NCBI RefSeq assembly: GCF_013032505.1
Contig: NZ_WQCG01000003.1
Span: forward strand, 496,001-560,000
Origin: Ruegeria atlantica
Lineage (GTDB): Bacteria; Pseudomonadota; Alphaproteobacteria; Rhodobacterales; Rhodobacteraceae
DNA length: 64,000 bases
Direction: 5' to 3'
Below the pieces are notes generated by a model. The model had not been told where the DNA came from. It searched no databases and worked only from the letters and a program-made list of their open reading frames with translations. A program made the position numbers and the translations under genes. This document shows, in pieces, positions 16,769 to 26,453 of the stretch (positions within the stretch are counted from its first letter, which is position 1; the number at the start of each line of letters is the position of its first letter).

Positions 16769-17264
16769 TCTGATCTGCGTAGGCAGCATTGCGGGGTCTT
16801 ACGGCGTGCGCGGCGAAGTGCGGCTGAAAAGTTTTTGCGCAATCCCCGAGGATATCGAGGCCTATTCCCCCCTGACCGACGAAGACGGCAAGGAACGGTA
16901 TCCGCTGGTCCTGACCCGTCCGATCAAGAACGGTTTTGCCGCCCGCCTGGGGGGGATTGAGACCAAGGAACAGGCTGACGCCATCAACGGCTTGCGCCTG
17001 TTTGCACGGCGCGATCAACTACCGTCATTGCCTGATGATGAATTCTATCACACTGACCTAATTGGCCTTGAGGTCTATGATACCGGCGGGACGTTGCTGG
17101 GTCGTGTTAAGTCGGTACAAAACCACGGCGCTGCCGATCTGTTGGAATTGCATGGACCGGGGCTAAAAAGCACTGTTTTGCTGCCCTTCACGCTTGAGGT
17201 TGTTCCGACCGTGGATCTGGACAAAGGCCGCATCATCGTAGATCCACCCGAAGGGTTGATCTGA
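16761..17264 (+). CDS. rimM: 16S rRNA processing protein RimM
   Basis: 167 residues. N-terminal RimM domain ([21 protein letters not shown]) and C-terminal PRC-barrel ([13 protein letters not shown]...). Helps 30S head maturation by binding S19. Start overlaps the small membrane ORF, and its stop overlaps the start of the sulfotransferase-like gene (TGATG), so translation is coupled. Confidence 0.95.
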   Translation: MSDLICVGSIAGSYGVRGEVRLKSFCAIPEDIEAYSPLTDEDGKERYPLVLTRPIKNGFAARLGGIETKEQADAINGLRLFARRDQLPSLPDDEFYHTDLIGLEVYDTGGTLLGRVKSVQNHGAADLLELHGPGLKSTVLLPFTLEVVPTVDLDKGRIIVDPPEGLI

Positions 17265-18079
17265 TGCGGCGTGTTCTGCTGCATCTGGGGCTGCATAAGA
17301 CCGGAACCACTGCGGCACAGTCGTTTTTGTATGAAAACCGCGAGTTGATCTGGCCACATTTTGCGCTGCTGCTGCCTTACAAGACGCGCAAATTTGGACT
17401 GTCAGGTGCAGCAACCCGGCATTCCATCTATGGGACCGTTGGCACACTGTCCGAGTTCAGCACGCTGACCCGAGAATACTTAGCCACGCGGAATTTCGGC
17501 ACCAAACGCAGCCTGATCGTTAGCGAAGAGAATTTCAGTGGTCTGCGGCCCAGTCGCAATATCGAACAGGGATATGCCGCCGCGCCGGATCTGGCTGCGG
17601 GTCTAGTGGACGCAGTCAACGACCGGTTCGCGGATCAGGAGGTCGAGATCACGATCTACCTGTCCCTGCGCCAGCGTGGATCGTGGTTGCGCAGTCTTTG
17701 GGCCCATGATCTTCAGAGAACCCGCGAGGTTCAGGATTTCGAAACCTTCCGCGCGAATATGGATCACCTGCCCCCGCTCGAAGAAACGGTCTCGGATATC
17801 CGCAAGAAACTGCCTTCGGTCACAGTGGTGGAAGAGTGGTTAGAAGAGATGCAATTGCGACGCTTTGGTCCCGGTACGCCATTTGCCGAATTCCTGGACT
17901 TACCGCGGGAAAAAGCGCGGCTATTGGTGCCGCCCACAAAATCCAATAGCAGGCTGCCGGAAAACGTGTTGGCCGAGTTGCTTACGCTTAACCGATCCCA
18001 TTTGGGCGAAGCAGAACTGACCCGCCAAAAGGCGCTGGTCGTAGAGCGGGCGAAAAACGCGATGGTCAGCACGATATGA
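17264..18079 (+). CDS. sulfotransferase-like P-loop protein
   Basis: 271 residues. The opening RVLLHLGLHKTGTT is the 5'-phosphosulfate loop of PAPS-dependent sulfotransferases, and IYLSLRQRGSWLRSLW at about 128-143 corresponds to the 3'-phosphate-binding strand and helix. Overlaps rimM by 1 bp and trmD by 4 bp, so it is fully embedded in the operon. Possible role: sulfation of a surface sugar or lipid. Acceptor unknown; family assignment rests on the loop and fold pattern. Confidence 0.7.
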   Translation: MRRVLLHLGLHKTGTTAAQSFLYENRELIWPHFALLLPYKTRKFGLSGAATRHSIYGTVGTLSEFSTLTREYLATRNFGTKRSLIVSEENFSGLRPSRNIEQGYAAAPDLAAGLVDAVNDRFADQEVEITIYLSLRQRGSWLRSLWAHDLQRTREVQDFETFRANMDHLPPLEETVSDIRKKLPSVTVVEEWLEEMQLRRFGPGTPFAEFLDLPREKARLLVPPTKSNSRLPENVLAELLTLNRSHLGEAELTRQKALVVERAKNAMVSTI

Positions 18080-18885
18080 CAGAAAAGCCAAGTAAATCCC
18101 ACGGGCGCAAAGCGATCCGACCCGCGCTGAAGCCGCGTGAGTTGATGACCCCAACACCTGATCTGCACGGGGTATGGAAGGCGAAAATCATCACCCTTTT
18201 CCCGTCGGCCTTTCCCGGCGTTCTCGGCGAAAGCCTGACGGGAAAAGCCCTGCAAGAAGGGCTGTGGCAGTTAGAGACAGTGGATCTGCGCCAGTTCGGA
18301 ATTGGCAAACATCGCAATGTCGACGACACACCCGCTGGCGGCGGCGCGGGTATGGTGTTGCGTGCAGACGTTCTGGGCGAAGCGATTGAGCACACAATGT
18401 CAGGTGTGCAAGGCAACTGGCCGTTGATCTACCTCAGCCCGCGCGGTCGCCGGATGGACCAGCGCATGATGCAGAATCTTGCACGTTGTGATGGCATGAC
18501 CCTGCTCTGCGGCCGGTTCGAAGGCGTCGATGAACGGGTGCTGGAACATTACGGCATTCAGGAAGTCAGCCTTGGGGATTTCGTGATGACCGGCGGCGAG
18601 ATCGCAGCCCAGGCGCTGATCGATGCAACGGTACGTTTGACTCCAGGCGTCTTGGGCAATCAGGCCTCGGCCGAAGAGGAAAGTTTTTCCTCGGGTCTTT
18701 TGGAACATCCGCAATATACCCGACCCGCAGATTGGAAAGACCGCTCAATCCCTGACGTCCTGATGTCTGGCCATCATGGGCGCATCGCCGAATGGCGTCA
18801 CCAGATGTCCGAAGAGATCACCCGCAAGCGACGCCCTGATCTGTGGGAACGCTATGTGGATTCCGGGGACGAGACACAGGACTGA
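18076..18885 (+). CDS. trmD: tRNA (guanine37-N1)-methyltransferase TrmD
   Basis: 269 residues. SPOUT-class enzyme that methylates G37 of tRNAs reading CNN, preventing +1 frameshifts. Signature segments: ITLFPSAFPG, LSPRGRRMDQ, CGRFEGVDERV, SLGDFVMTGGE (trefoil knot), GLLEHPQYTRP. The start at 18076 overlaps the previous gene; an internal ATG at 18145 would give the standard family N-terminus, so the first 23 residues may be an extension or untranslated. Confidence 0.96.
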   Translation: MTEKPSKSHGRKAIRPALKPRELMTPTPDLHGVWKAKIITLFPSAFPGVLGESLTGKALQEGLWQLETVDLRQFGIGKHRNVDDTPAGGGAGMVLRADVLGEAIEHTMSGVQGNWPLIYLSPRGRRMDQRMMQNLARCDGMTLLCGRFEGVDERVLEHYGIQEVSLGDFVMTGGEIAAQALIDATVRLTPGVLGNQASAEEESFSSGLLEHPQYTRPADWKDRSIPDVLMSGHHGRIAEWRHQMSEEITRKRRPDLWERYVDSGDETQD

Positions 18886-19019
18886 TACCCCGAGTGTGGC
18901 TTGTATGCAGCACGTTCCTGTATTTAGCGAACACCACTTGAAGCTGATGTTATGAAAAAATACTCACCTTTAAGATATTGCAAAATGCGATTTCAATTCA
19001 ACGCATAACAGGCTGCTAA

Positions 19020-19447
19020 ATGAAAAAAAAATCATATGCTTAGCTGTGCTTGCCCTTTCAGCTTGCACAACCAAGCCTCTTGAGATGGCAGTGCCCACTC
19101 AGGCGGGCCATAACCTACACTCCGCAAAGGTCGCCGTGCAATCATGCGCCGCCGAGGAAGATATTGGGGGCAACAGCGCGGTGATTGGTGGATACGCCAC
19201 GAATATCCTGCTGTGGGGCGTGATCCTGGGCCCCATCGTCACGGCGCCCTTCGACGATAAGCTTCGCTCACAGGGTGAAATTGACCAGGTGCACCGCTGC
19301 ATGACCGAACTTGGTTTCGAGCGACGCGAACTGACTGATGGAGAGCGGTTCTGGCTGCATCACACATCTGGCGAAGAACGTGTACGCCGTCTGGATCACC
19401 TTGTGGCCGGAGGAACCATTGAAACTTATGGGGCACCAAGCGGCTAA
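19020..19447 (+). pseudogene. lipoprotein gene with a poly-A frameshift at its start
   Basis: The frame 19046-19447 encodes the end of a lipoprotein signal (VLALSAC, lipobox LSAC) and about 125 mature residues with GYATNILLWGVILGPIVTAPF as a hydrophobic stretch. Its natural start would be the ATG at 19020, but nine A follow it. With seven or ten A it would read MKKIICLAVLALSACTT, a perfect signal peptide; with nine it stops after seven codons (TAG). Alternatives: GTG at 19046 as a start (signal too short to work), a sequencing error, slippage or phase variation. Mature protein unknown; not a toxin or enzyme by any motif seen. Confidence 0.6.
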
Positions 19448-20247
19448 GCGCCCCCCGCCTTCCATCTGGCCCATATCTCAGGCGGGCCGTTGAATGTGTT
19501 GATGTCCACTTTCCCCTGAACGCCAGGAACCAAACCCGTGCCCGTATACTGCCAAAACCGCCACGCGGCCTTGGGGTAAACGTTGCGCGGGTGCCCGGCG
19601 ACCGACCGCAGCCAGAATTCCGTCTTGGGCAGGCGGGCGATATCGGTGTCACCATAGAAATCCACGGTCGTATAGACGATCGGACGGCGGCCATAGTGGC
19701 GTTCCAGGATATCAAGGAACCGCTTCGCCTCGGACCGAACTGTCGCGCCATCAGGTCGTATGGTGCAGGTCTTGGAATGTGGCGTCCATTCCATGTCCAG
19801 CACATGCGGCAGGTCTGCACCTTTAGGCACATTCTCGATGAACCACTTCGCCTGCTCATGGGCAGGTCGACAGAAGTAATAGTAGTGATACGCGCCCCAC
19901 GGCACGCCTGCTGCTTGCGCACCGCGACGGTGATCTTCAAACAAGGGGTCGGCGACGTCGCCCCCTTCGGTGGCTTTGATGAACACGAAACTGACGCCAG
20001 ATGACTTGGCCTTTCGCCAGTCAATCGGGCCCTGCCATCGCGAAACATCGAGCCCATGAACCGGATAATGACCCGGATGCCGTCCCTCCCATTCATGCGG
20101 CTTGGCATCCCCAAAGCTTGGGAAAATGACCGACGGCGACGTGGTGCTCAAAAATGCCTTTGGTTCGACCTGTTGGGGTGGCGGGCTGCTGCGACCGCAG
20201 GACAGGGTCGCGAAGGCCATAACAGCCAGCATCAATGCTGTACGCAT
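19444..20247 (-). CDS. GH25 lysozyme-family lipoprotein
   Basis: 267 residues from the ATG at 20247, preceded by GGAACAGGAAC. Signal peptide with lipobox (ATLSCG, Cys17). The GH25 barrel is clear: HGLDVSRWQGPIDW, FVFIKATEGG, GAYHYYYFCRP, HVLDMEW (catalytic Asp/Glu pair), YTTVDFY and a closing FWQYTGTG. Cleaves the MurNAc-GlcNAc bond of peptidoglycan in the periplasm. Its end overlaps the last bases of the frameshifted lipoprotein gene (tail to tail). Confidence 0.9.
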   Translation of the reverse strand: MRTALMLAVMAFATLSCGRSSPPPQQVEPKAFLSTTSPSVIFPSFGDAKPHEWEGRHPGHYPVHGLDVSRWQGPIDWRKAKSSGVSFVFIKATEGGDVADPLFEDHRRGAQAAGVPWGAYHYYYFCRPAHEQAKWFIENVPKGADLPHVLDMEWTPHSKTCTIRPDGATVRSEAKRFLDILERHYGRRPIVYTTVDFYGDTDIARLPKTEFWLRSVAGHPRNVYPKAAWRFWQYTGTGLVPGVQGKVDINTFNGPPEIWARWKAGGA

Positions 20248-20625
20248 GGTATGTTCCTGTTCCAAATTTCTGCTCTTATAATTCCCTCTAGAATGCCCGA
20301 TCTGCCTGACAAGGCAACGGTGTTGTTGACGAACGGCGAAAACCTACCATTCAGCCCCGATCTTTATAGTGATTCAGGCTTGATCCCTGCGCGCAAAGGC
20401 CTTAAAGCAGCGCAATCCGGTGCCGCGTCATGCGACTCCGGTGTTTTGGTTTGAATCATGGCGTGACGCCCGGCTTTCTTCGGCCACGGCGCGGCAGGGC
20501 AGACCAGGCATAAGGAACATTCGATCTGACCTCTGGCGGGCTGTTCGCAGGACCCGGTGAAGACCAAGAGCTCTCAGGCCGTGCTTAACTTCGTGGACCA
20601 ACCACGAGCAGATAGGAGAAATGCG
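20248..20625. other. intergenic region between GH25 gene and rplS
   Basis: About 380 bp holding the divergent promoters of the lysozyme gene and rplS. A 53-codon plus frame (20293-20454) lacks a ribosome-binding site and recognisable content. The last 100 bp before rplS are likely its leader, ending in TAGGAGAA; no named leader RNA could be read. Confidence 0.5.
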
Positions 20626-21009
20626 ATGGACCTGATCGCACAGCTTGAGGCGGAACAGATTGCCGCCCTGGGGAAAGACATCCCCGATTTCAAAGCCGGT
20701 GACACCATCCGTGTCGGCTTTAAAGTGACCGAAGGGTCGCGCACCCGTGTGCAGAACTACGAAGGCGTCTGCATCGCCCGCAAAGGCGGCAACACCATCG
20801 CCGGTGCGTTCACCGTTCGTAAGATTTCGTTTGGCGAAGGCGTAGAACGTGTGTTCCCGCTGTATTCGACCAACATCGATAGCATCACCGTTGTACGCCG
20901 TGGCCGCGTCCGTCGCGCCAAACTGTACTACCTGCGCACCCGCCGTGGTAAATCCGCGCGTATCGCAGAAGTCACCAACTACAAGCCCAAAGCTGGCGCC
21001 GAAGCGTAA
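20626..21009 (+). CDS. rplS: 50S ribosomal protein L19
   Basis: 127 residues from the ATG at 20626 ([13 protein letters not shown]), with TAGGAGAA upstream; in-frame codons further upstream are not needed. Contains the L19 core [22 protein letters not shown] and [16 protein letters not shown]. Sits at the 30S-50S interface. It follows trmD as in most bacteria, separated here by the lipoprotein and lysozyme genes. Confidence 0.97.
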   Translation: MDLIAQLEAEQIAALGKDIPDFKAGDTIRVGFKVTEGSRTRVQNYEGVCIARKGGNTIAGAFTVRKISFGEGVERVFPLYSTNIDSITVVRRGRVRRAKLYYLRTRRGKSARIAEVTNYKPKAGAEA

Positions 21010-21020
21010 GGAACGGAAAG

Positions 21021-21242
21021 ATGAAAAAAGACATCCATCCCGATTATCACGTCATCGACGTCAAAATGACCGATGGCACCGTGGTTCAGATGAAATCCAC
21101 CTGGGGCGCCGAAGGCGATCAGCTGGCTCTGGAAATCGACCCCTCTGTGCATCCTGCATGGACCGGTGGTTCGTCGCGCCTGTTGGACGCCGGCGGCCGT
21201 GTGTCGAAGTTCAAGAAAAAATACGAAGGTCTGGGCTTCTAA
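21021..21242 (+). CDS. rpmE: 50S ribosomal protein L31
   Basis: 73 residues, 11 bp after rpl[20 protein letters not shown] is the L31 start. The zinc-binding cysteines of the Cys+ form are absent, as in alphaproteobacterial L31, so it is a Cys-minus protein insensitive to zinc. Followed by a terminator. Confidence 0.95.
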   Translation: MKKDIHPDYHVIDVKMTDGTVVQMKSTWGAEGDQLALEIDPSVHPAWTGGSSRLLDAGGRVSKFKKKYEGLGF

Positions 21243-21263
21243 GCCGGAACCTTTTGAGATGCG

Positions 21264-21294
21264 AAAGGCCGCTCCATCCGGGGCGGCCTTTTTT
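21264..21294 (+). terminator. rho-independent terminator after rpmE
   Basis: AAGGCCGCTCC-ATCC-GGGGCGGCCTT forms an 11-bp stem with one G-T pair, then TTTTTT. It lies 22 bp past the rpmE stop. Confidence 0.92.
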
Positions 21295-21320
21295 GCATCG
21301 TAGACGTGAATTCTTCGCTG

Positions 21321-21785
21321 CTAGTAAAGCCGCATGATCAACTCGACTTCGCCGTCGACAAGTCTGCCGGTCGGGACAAAGCCAAACGCTTGATAAAGTG
21401 GCAGCGCGCTGCCGGGTTCGTCGACAACGCTGATCACAAGGTTGGCGCGCCCCTTCTTCAAAGCAACCGATTTTGCGAATTCCAGCGCTGCCTTCCCATA
21501 ACCGCGCCCTTGTTGGGATTTATCGACCATCAGCCGCCAGATGTAGACCCCGTCCGGGTCATCTCCGTCATCCAAGTCCGCGTCGGGATGCGCCATGTCG
21601 ATAGTGGCAAGCAGCCCGACCGGTTCATCACCGTTCCAAATGCCGTAAATGTCCGATCCGGACTCAAAAATCGACTGCGCCATTGTCATCAGATTTGTCG
21701 CGACAAATCCTGCCTGATCATCACGTACGGTCAGAGCCGCTAACGGGCGCAGGGTTTTTTGGGAAAGTAGTATAAATTCAACCAT
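21321..21785 (-). CDS. GNAT N-acetyltransferase
   Basis: 154-residue GNAT protein of the single-domain SpeG/PA4794 type. The acetyl-CoA loop is QQGRGYGKAALEFAK (about 92-106), preceded by the strand YIWRLMVD. It has an acidic insertion (DADLDDGDDPDG) in the middle loop. No relation to the three-copy RimJ-like set upstream. Substrate unknown. Confidence 0.85.
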   Translation of the reverse strand: MVEFILLSQKTLRPLAALTVRDDQAGFVATNLMTMAQSIFESGSDIYGIWNGDEPVGLLATIDMAHPDADLDDGDDPDGVYIWRLMVDKSQQGRGYGKAALEFAKSVALKKGRANLVISVVDEPGSALPLYQAFGFVPTGRLVDGEVELIMRLY

Positions 21786-21855
21786 GGAAACCCCCTATCA
21801 CAGCGGGATGCCCAGTGGGAGAGTTTCGGACTGCCGGAACAGGCTCCGTCAGTAC

Positions 21856-23451
21856 TCAGTCCTTCTCGCGCGTCAACTCGGCCGCGCTATGAACAGGTGG
21901 TACCGGCCCTCGCAGTAGCATCAGCGCCAAAGCCATCCCGCCCGAAGCCGCAGCAGCAGCGACCAGCATCGCGCTACCAAAGGCGTTATCCTGCAAATCC
22001 CGCAGCGCTTTGGCCAGGGCATTGCTAGTTTCCGGGTCCATTTTCGCAATCAATTGCTGGATCTGGCTGGGCGTACCATGGGTAATGGCATGGGCCAGAT
22101 CCTCTCTCTGGGCGGACCCGGTAGGCAAGGCATTTATGACCTCAGATAGACCTCTACGCTTCGTTATCGCCTCGGCCAGACCACCAACTACAGCGCCAAG
22201 GGTCGCTCCGAAATAAAGGCAGGCATTGATCACCCCGGACCCCTGCCCCACGTGCTCTTCCGGTAGTACACGCAGACCAAGCCGGGGTAAGAGTGAAAAA
22301 CAGATGCCCAACCCGATTCCGACGATCATCAGCTTCCACCAGATCTCGGCGTATTGCGTGGTATTTGTGGTGCTCATCAACAACAGAAATCCGCAGGCCA
22401 TCGCCCCCAATCCAATCGCGATAGGCCACTGAAAGCTGTAGGGCGCAAGGAAACGGGGTGCAGTGACCGAGATCACAAACATGCTGAGGCTGAGCGGCAT
22501 GATCGCCAATCCAGCCCCGATGGGCGAATACCCGAAGGCGTCCGGGGATTGTACGAACGTGTTGAAATAGACAAAGAAACAAAACAGTGTGAAGCCGGTG
22601 AAGAACATGCCCACCGCGGCCATGAAGTAGCGCGGATGCTTGAAGTATCTTAGCTCGATCAATGGGTCGTCGCTGCGGCGGGACACGATGACAAGGATGA
22701 TTGTCGCTACCGCCGCGACACCCAGTGGAACCAACGTCATCGGCGTTGCCCACCCACTGCTTTCGCCGTTGCTGAGCGCGAAAGAAAGCGGCCCAAGAAA
22801 CAACAACAACGCAAAGGCGCCCGGATAATCAAATCTGGCCCCGGCCTGACGCGTGTCCGGAACGTACCCTCGTCGGCTGACATGCAACCCAATCAGGAAG
22901 GCTAATACAAGCAACACCAGATCGGTCGCGAACACAGCCCGCCAGCTGATGTAGTGGGCAAAGGCACCGCCAACGATCGGCCCGACGCCGATGGCCAGAC
23001 CGACGATTGCCCCCCATGCGCCAGTGGCACCTGCACGCTTCTCTTCGGGGGTCGCGGCAGTCAACAGAGAAAGCGACGTTCCGAACAATGCGGCGGCACC
23101 CGCGCCTTGCGCACCGCGCCCGAACAACAGCATTGCTCCGTCCTGCGCAAACAAAACCGAAGCAGAGCCGATAGCAAAAACAATCATGCCAAAGAAAAAC
23201 ACGCCCATCTTGCCGGTAATATCCCCCAACCGGCTGACAATCGTGACCAGAGTGGCGCTGGCCACCGTATAGGTCGCCATCACCCATTGCAGGCCCGATG
23301 GAGTCAAATCGAACTCGGCCTTGAGGTTGGGCAGAATGGTCGCCACCGCCGTTGTATTGAAACCGACAACCATCATGCAAATGGCCGTCATTGCCAGAAC
23401 AACGCGGGAGCCCCCCTCGTGGGTTGGGTCAGAAAGTGTCTCGTCAGTCAT
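21856..23451 (-). CDS. MFS transporter, DHA2 (EmrB/QacA) family
   Basis: 531 residues with 14 predicted membrane helices. Antiporter motif C-like glycine-rich segment GAWGAIVGLAIGVGPIVGG in helix 5, and motif A-like SRLGDITGKMG after helix 2. These proteins export drugs, dyes or lipophilic compounds by proton exchange. No linked membrane-fusion protein, so it acts alone in the inner membrane. Regulator not found adjacent. Confidence 0.9.
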   Translation of the reverse strand: MTDETLSDPTHEGGSRVVLAMTAICMMVVGFNTTAVATILPNLKAEFDLTPSGLQWVMATYTVASATLVTIVSRLGDITGKMGVFFFGMIVFAIGSASVLFAQDGAMLLFGRGAQGAGAAALFGTSLSLLTAATPEEKRAGATGAWGAIVGLAIGVGPIVGGAFAHYISWRAVFATDLVLLVLAFLIGLHVSRRGYVPDTRQAGARFDYPGAFALLLFLGPLSFALSNGESSGWATPMTLVPLGVAAVATIILVIVSRRSDDPLIELRYFKHPRYFMAAVGMFFTGFTLFCFFVYFNTFVQSPDAFGYSPIGAGLAIMPLSLSMFVISVTAPRFLAPYSFQWPIAIGLGAMACGFLLLMSTTNTTQYAEIWWKLMIVGIGLGICFSLLPRLGLRVLPEEHVGQGSGVINACLYFGATLGAVVGGLAEAITKRRGLSEVINALPTGSAQREDLAHAITHGTPSQIQQLIAKMDPETSNALAKALRDLQDNAFGSAMLVAAAAASGGMALALMLLRGPVPPVHSAAELTREKD

Positions 23452-23531
23452 ATATCCACCCCAAACTCATTGTTCTTAAATGCAATTAATCAGCAGTTTA
23501 GCAAATTTTTCCAACACGCATAGGGGCGGCT

Positions 23532-24419
23532 TTAGATCCAGTAAGACAGCGCGAGCGGCAGGACAACAATCGTGGCCAGCGTCGACACAAGGATAAAACC
23601 CGCAACATCCGGCCCGTATTCCGGTACGTGTTGGTCGATGAACAGGTAAGTCGCCACCGAGGACGGCATCAGGCAACACAGGATCACCGCCCCGCGCTCG
23701 GCCCCGGTGAAACCGAAAACCCAGACCAGAGAGCTGGCGATTGCGATCGCCATGACCAAATGCAGAACCGTCAGCAATACTGCCCGGCCCAGGCTTTTGA
23801 TCTGCAACGTCGCCAGCGTATGGCCCAGCGTCAGTAGCATCAGCGGGATCGACAACCCTCCGAGAATATCAAAGGACTTTTCGATCGGCTGGGGCAGACT
23901 TGATCCGGTCGCCATAAGGGTCAGCGACAAGATCACCGCATAGATTATTGGGGACGTGGCAATTCTCCTCGGCGAAAACTCACCCGCCGGTATCCACATG
24001 CCGACGGTAAAAATGCTGATCAGCACAACCACCACAAAGCCCATCGTGTAGGCCATTCCCGCATCGCCCAGCGCGAGCAGCGTAATCGGCAGCCCGATAT
24101 TGCCAACATTCCCGTGCATCAGCGGTGTTAAAAATGCTCGTATGGGAAGGCGCATGACCTTGAGCGCAAGAAACCCCAAAACCCCAAAAGCCGCAATCGC
24201 GAGCGCTGCGGCTGTCATTACGTCCAGAAATGTGCCGACCGTTATTTTGGTGGCGGACAGGTGCGAAATGATCAGGGTCGGGTATCCAACGCGCGAGACG
24301 ATCCCGCCAATAACCTTGTTGTCGAACGGTGCTTTGAGCACAGCAAGGGCGTACCCGATTCCGGCGCAGATCAATACCGGCAGAACCACGTTCAGGACGT
24401 TCAAAAACAGATGGTCCAA
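23532..24419 (-). CDS. AEC (auxin efflux carrier) family permease
   Basis: About 295 residues from a TTG start at 24419, which has GCAGGAG 6 bp upstream; an upstream ATG in frame (24479) lacks a ribosome-binding site. Ten membrane helices in two five-helix halves, with the Mem_trans core (GNVGNIGLPITLLALGD). Family members transport malate, malonate or other carboxylates. Confidence 0.85.
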   Translation of the reverse strand: MDHLFLNVLNVVLPVLICAGIGYALAVLKAPFDNKVIGGIVSRVGYPTLIISHLSATKITVGTFLDVMTAAALAIAAFGVLGFLALKVMRLPIRAFLTPLMHGNVGNIGLPITLLALGDAGMAYTMGFVVVVLISIFTVGMWIPAGEFSPRRIATSPIIYAVILSLTLMATGSSLPQPIEKSFDILGGLSIPLMLLTLGHTLATLQIKSLGRAVLLTVLHLVMAIAIASSLVWVFGFTGAERGAVILCCLMPSSVATYLFIDQHVPEYGPDVAGFILVSTLATIVVLPLALSYWI

Positions 24420-24636
24420 CCAGTTCTCCTGCTGCAAAACCCTGATTTGAACAGTGAAACAGCCGATCCGCTTTGGCAAGCGCGCGTCCTAACCGACACA
24501 CCCGATTGAGTTTTCCAAATTAGAGCCTGATATTGCCCCGCTAGGGCGCTTGGGGTTCTTCCATTCCCGGCCTCCACAACATATAGTGGTCGACAACAAC
24601 GTGTGGTTAAGCACGGCGGGACGTGGGAATACAAGC

Positions 24637-25446
24637 ATGGCACATATCATCGTAGTGGGGAACGAGAAGGGTGGCGCAGGCAAATCGACCGTGTCGATGC
24701 ACGTGGCCACCGCGCTGGCGCGTTTGGGTCACAAGGTCAGCACACTGGACCTTGATCTTCGGCAGCGCAGCCTTGGCCGGTACTTCGAGAACCGCGAGAA
24801 TTTTCTAAAAAATTCGGACCTGACCCTGCCCAGCCCGCGGCACCACGATCTGCCCGAGATCGACGCGTCCAAGCTGAAGCCTGGCGAGAATATCTATGAC
24901 CACCGCCTGTCTGCCGCAGTGGCCGAGCTGGAAAGCGATAGCGATTTCATCCTGATCGACTGCCCCGGATCACATACCCGCCTTAGCCAAGTGGCGCATT
25001 CCTTGGCCGACACTCTGATCACGCCACTCAACGACAGCTTCATCGACTTTGACCTTCTGGCGCGTATTGACTCCAAGGGTGAGAAAATTCTTGGCCCGTC
25101 GGTCTATTCGGAAATGGTCTGGAACGCCCGCCAACTGCGCGCGCAAGCAGGACTAAAGCCCATCGACTGGGTGGTCGTCCGCAACCGGGTCGGTACCCAA
25201 CGCATGGTCAACAAGGAAAAGATGCAACGCGCAATTGAGATGCTGTCCCAGCGCATCGGATTCCGCGTCGCCTCGGGCTTTTCCGAACGGGTTATCTTCC
25301 GCGAACTGTTCCCGCGCGGCCTTACCCTGCTGGATCTCAAGGATATCGGGGTCAAACAACTGAACATTTCGAACATCGCCGCGCGGCAAGAGCTGCGCGA
25401 CATGATGAAAGAGTTGAACCTTCCGGGCGTTGAGATCGACTTCTGA
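24637..25446 (+). CDS. mipZ: division-plane ATPase MipZ (ParA/MinD superfamily)
   Basis: 269 residues from the ATG at 24637. Deviant Walker A NEKGGAGKST (9-18) and Walker B FILIDCPG. The long insertion after DLDLRQRSLGRYFENR and the ending LRDMMKELNLPG are typical of MipZ, which binds ParB and DNA and forms a gradient from the poles that blocks FtsZ assembly. Alphaproteobacteria use it in place of MinCD. Single gene. Confidence 0.88.
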   Translation: MAHIIVVGNEKGGAGKSTVSMHVATALARLGHKVSTLDLDLRQRSLGRYFENRENFLKNSDLTLPSPRHHDLPEIDASKLKPGENIYDHRLSAAVAELESDSDFILIDCPGSHTRLSQVAHSLADTLITPLNDSFIDFDLLARIDSKGEKILGPSVYSEMVWNARQLRAQAGLKPIDWVVVRNRVGTQRMVNKEKMQRAIEMLSQRIGFRVASGFSERVIFRELFPRGLTLLDLKDIGVKQLNISNIAARQELRDMMKELNLPGVEIDF

Positions 25447-25538
25447 CGAACCGGCGTTCGACTGATCTGTAAGTGCGTCAACCGGTTCATTAACGCCTCA
25501 AGTCAAGCTTGAACCGTCTTTCCGGCAACCTTCAAAGG

Positions 25539-26390
25539 TCACTGCGGAACGGCGTGATAGCCGTACCAAGCGAAGCATTGTGTTCCGGATTCTAACTGCT
25601 TGTTGAACATGTACATCTGATTTCCGTAGTCAAAGTGCCAGTACTCCGATGCGTAGTTGGTGAAACCGACCTTCCGCATCACCCAATACAACAAACGACG
25701 ATTCAATAGCGCGGTGTTGTCAGGCTCGATCCGCCCGGCACGCTGTTCGCGTTCAAGATAGTCAGTATGGGAAATTGCACTCAGGTCGTCGAAGGCCGCG
25801 CCCATATCCAGCCCTTCGCCAGTTTGAAGGCTCCGCAAAACAACATCGACTGAAGCCCCTGTTGAATGGGTTGGCCAAGTCGTTTCGTTCTCCGGATCGA
25901 AATGACGAGGATCTGAGCAATATTGCCGTGTGCGGGCTTCCAACTCGGGCTGAGAAAGCTCCGGATAATCCTGGGCCGCTTTCCCTACTGCCCATGACCA
26001 CAAATCCCGCTGCGTGGAAATAGAACGATAAGCATCGTAAACGACAAGCTCGCACCCATTTTCCGCCAAGGCGGCATTCGCGGCTTGCAACATCGGTACA
26101 ATACCAGCCCTACACCATGTTCTGGCCAAGCTGCCCTTGATTTGCCTGCCATAGGGTGGGTTTGACCCATCCGAGAGATGATAATAAGGCACAACCGCTA
26201 TTCCATGCGACCCAACATCAACAAGCGGTTCTGATCCGCGGGGATCTGTGTGATCAAATTCGATGCCATGATAGCCCCGCGTATCGAGCTCATCATTCCG
26301 GATCGGGATGGGTGGAAACTCGACTCTATCCACGATTTCAACGCCTCTTGTTCTGAATGCCACCCCAAGAAAGAGGCGCGAAGCCTTCAT
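25539..26390 (-). CDS. M15 D-Ala-D-Ala dipeptidase (VanX/DdpX-like)
   Basis: About 283 residues from the ATG at 26390. A TTG at 26447 in the same frame is possible but poorly supported. Zinc peptidase core: YDAYRS (transition-state Arg), THSTGASVDV (His and Asp metal ligands), and EYWHFDYG (general-base Glu and third His). It splits D-Ala-D-Ala or similar D-amino-acid dipeptides. No obvious signal peptide, so probably cytoplasmic, in recycling of wall peptides. It lies downstream of the cyclase gene on the same strand. Confidence 0.8.
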   Translation of the reverse strand: MKASRLFLGVAFRTRGVEIVDRVEFPPIPIRNDELDTRGYHGIEFDHTDPRGSEPLVDVGSHGIAVVPYYHLSDGSNPPYGRQIKGSLARTWCRAGIVPMLQAANAALAENGCELVVYDAYRSISTQRDLWSWAVGKAAQDYPELSQPELEARTRQYCSDPRHFDPENETTWPTHSTGASVDVVLRSLQTGEGLDMGAAFDDLSAISHTDYLEREQRAGRIEPDNTALLNRRLLYWVMRKVGFTNYASEYWHFDYGNQMYMFNKQLESGTQCFAWYGYHAVPQ

Positions 26391-26453
26391 GTCAACTTTG
26401 AGGGCACACAGAAGCCGGGCAATCAGAGCAGCCCATCCAAACTGCAAGCAGGC

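Noticed and set aside
20293..20454. 53-codon ORF upstream of rplS
   Set aside because: No ribosome-binding site and no hydrophobic or domain pattern.
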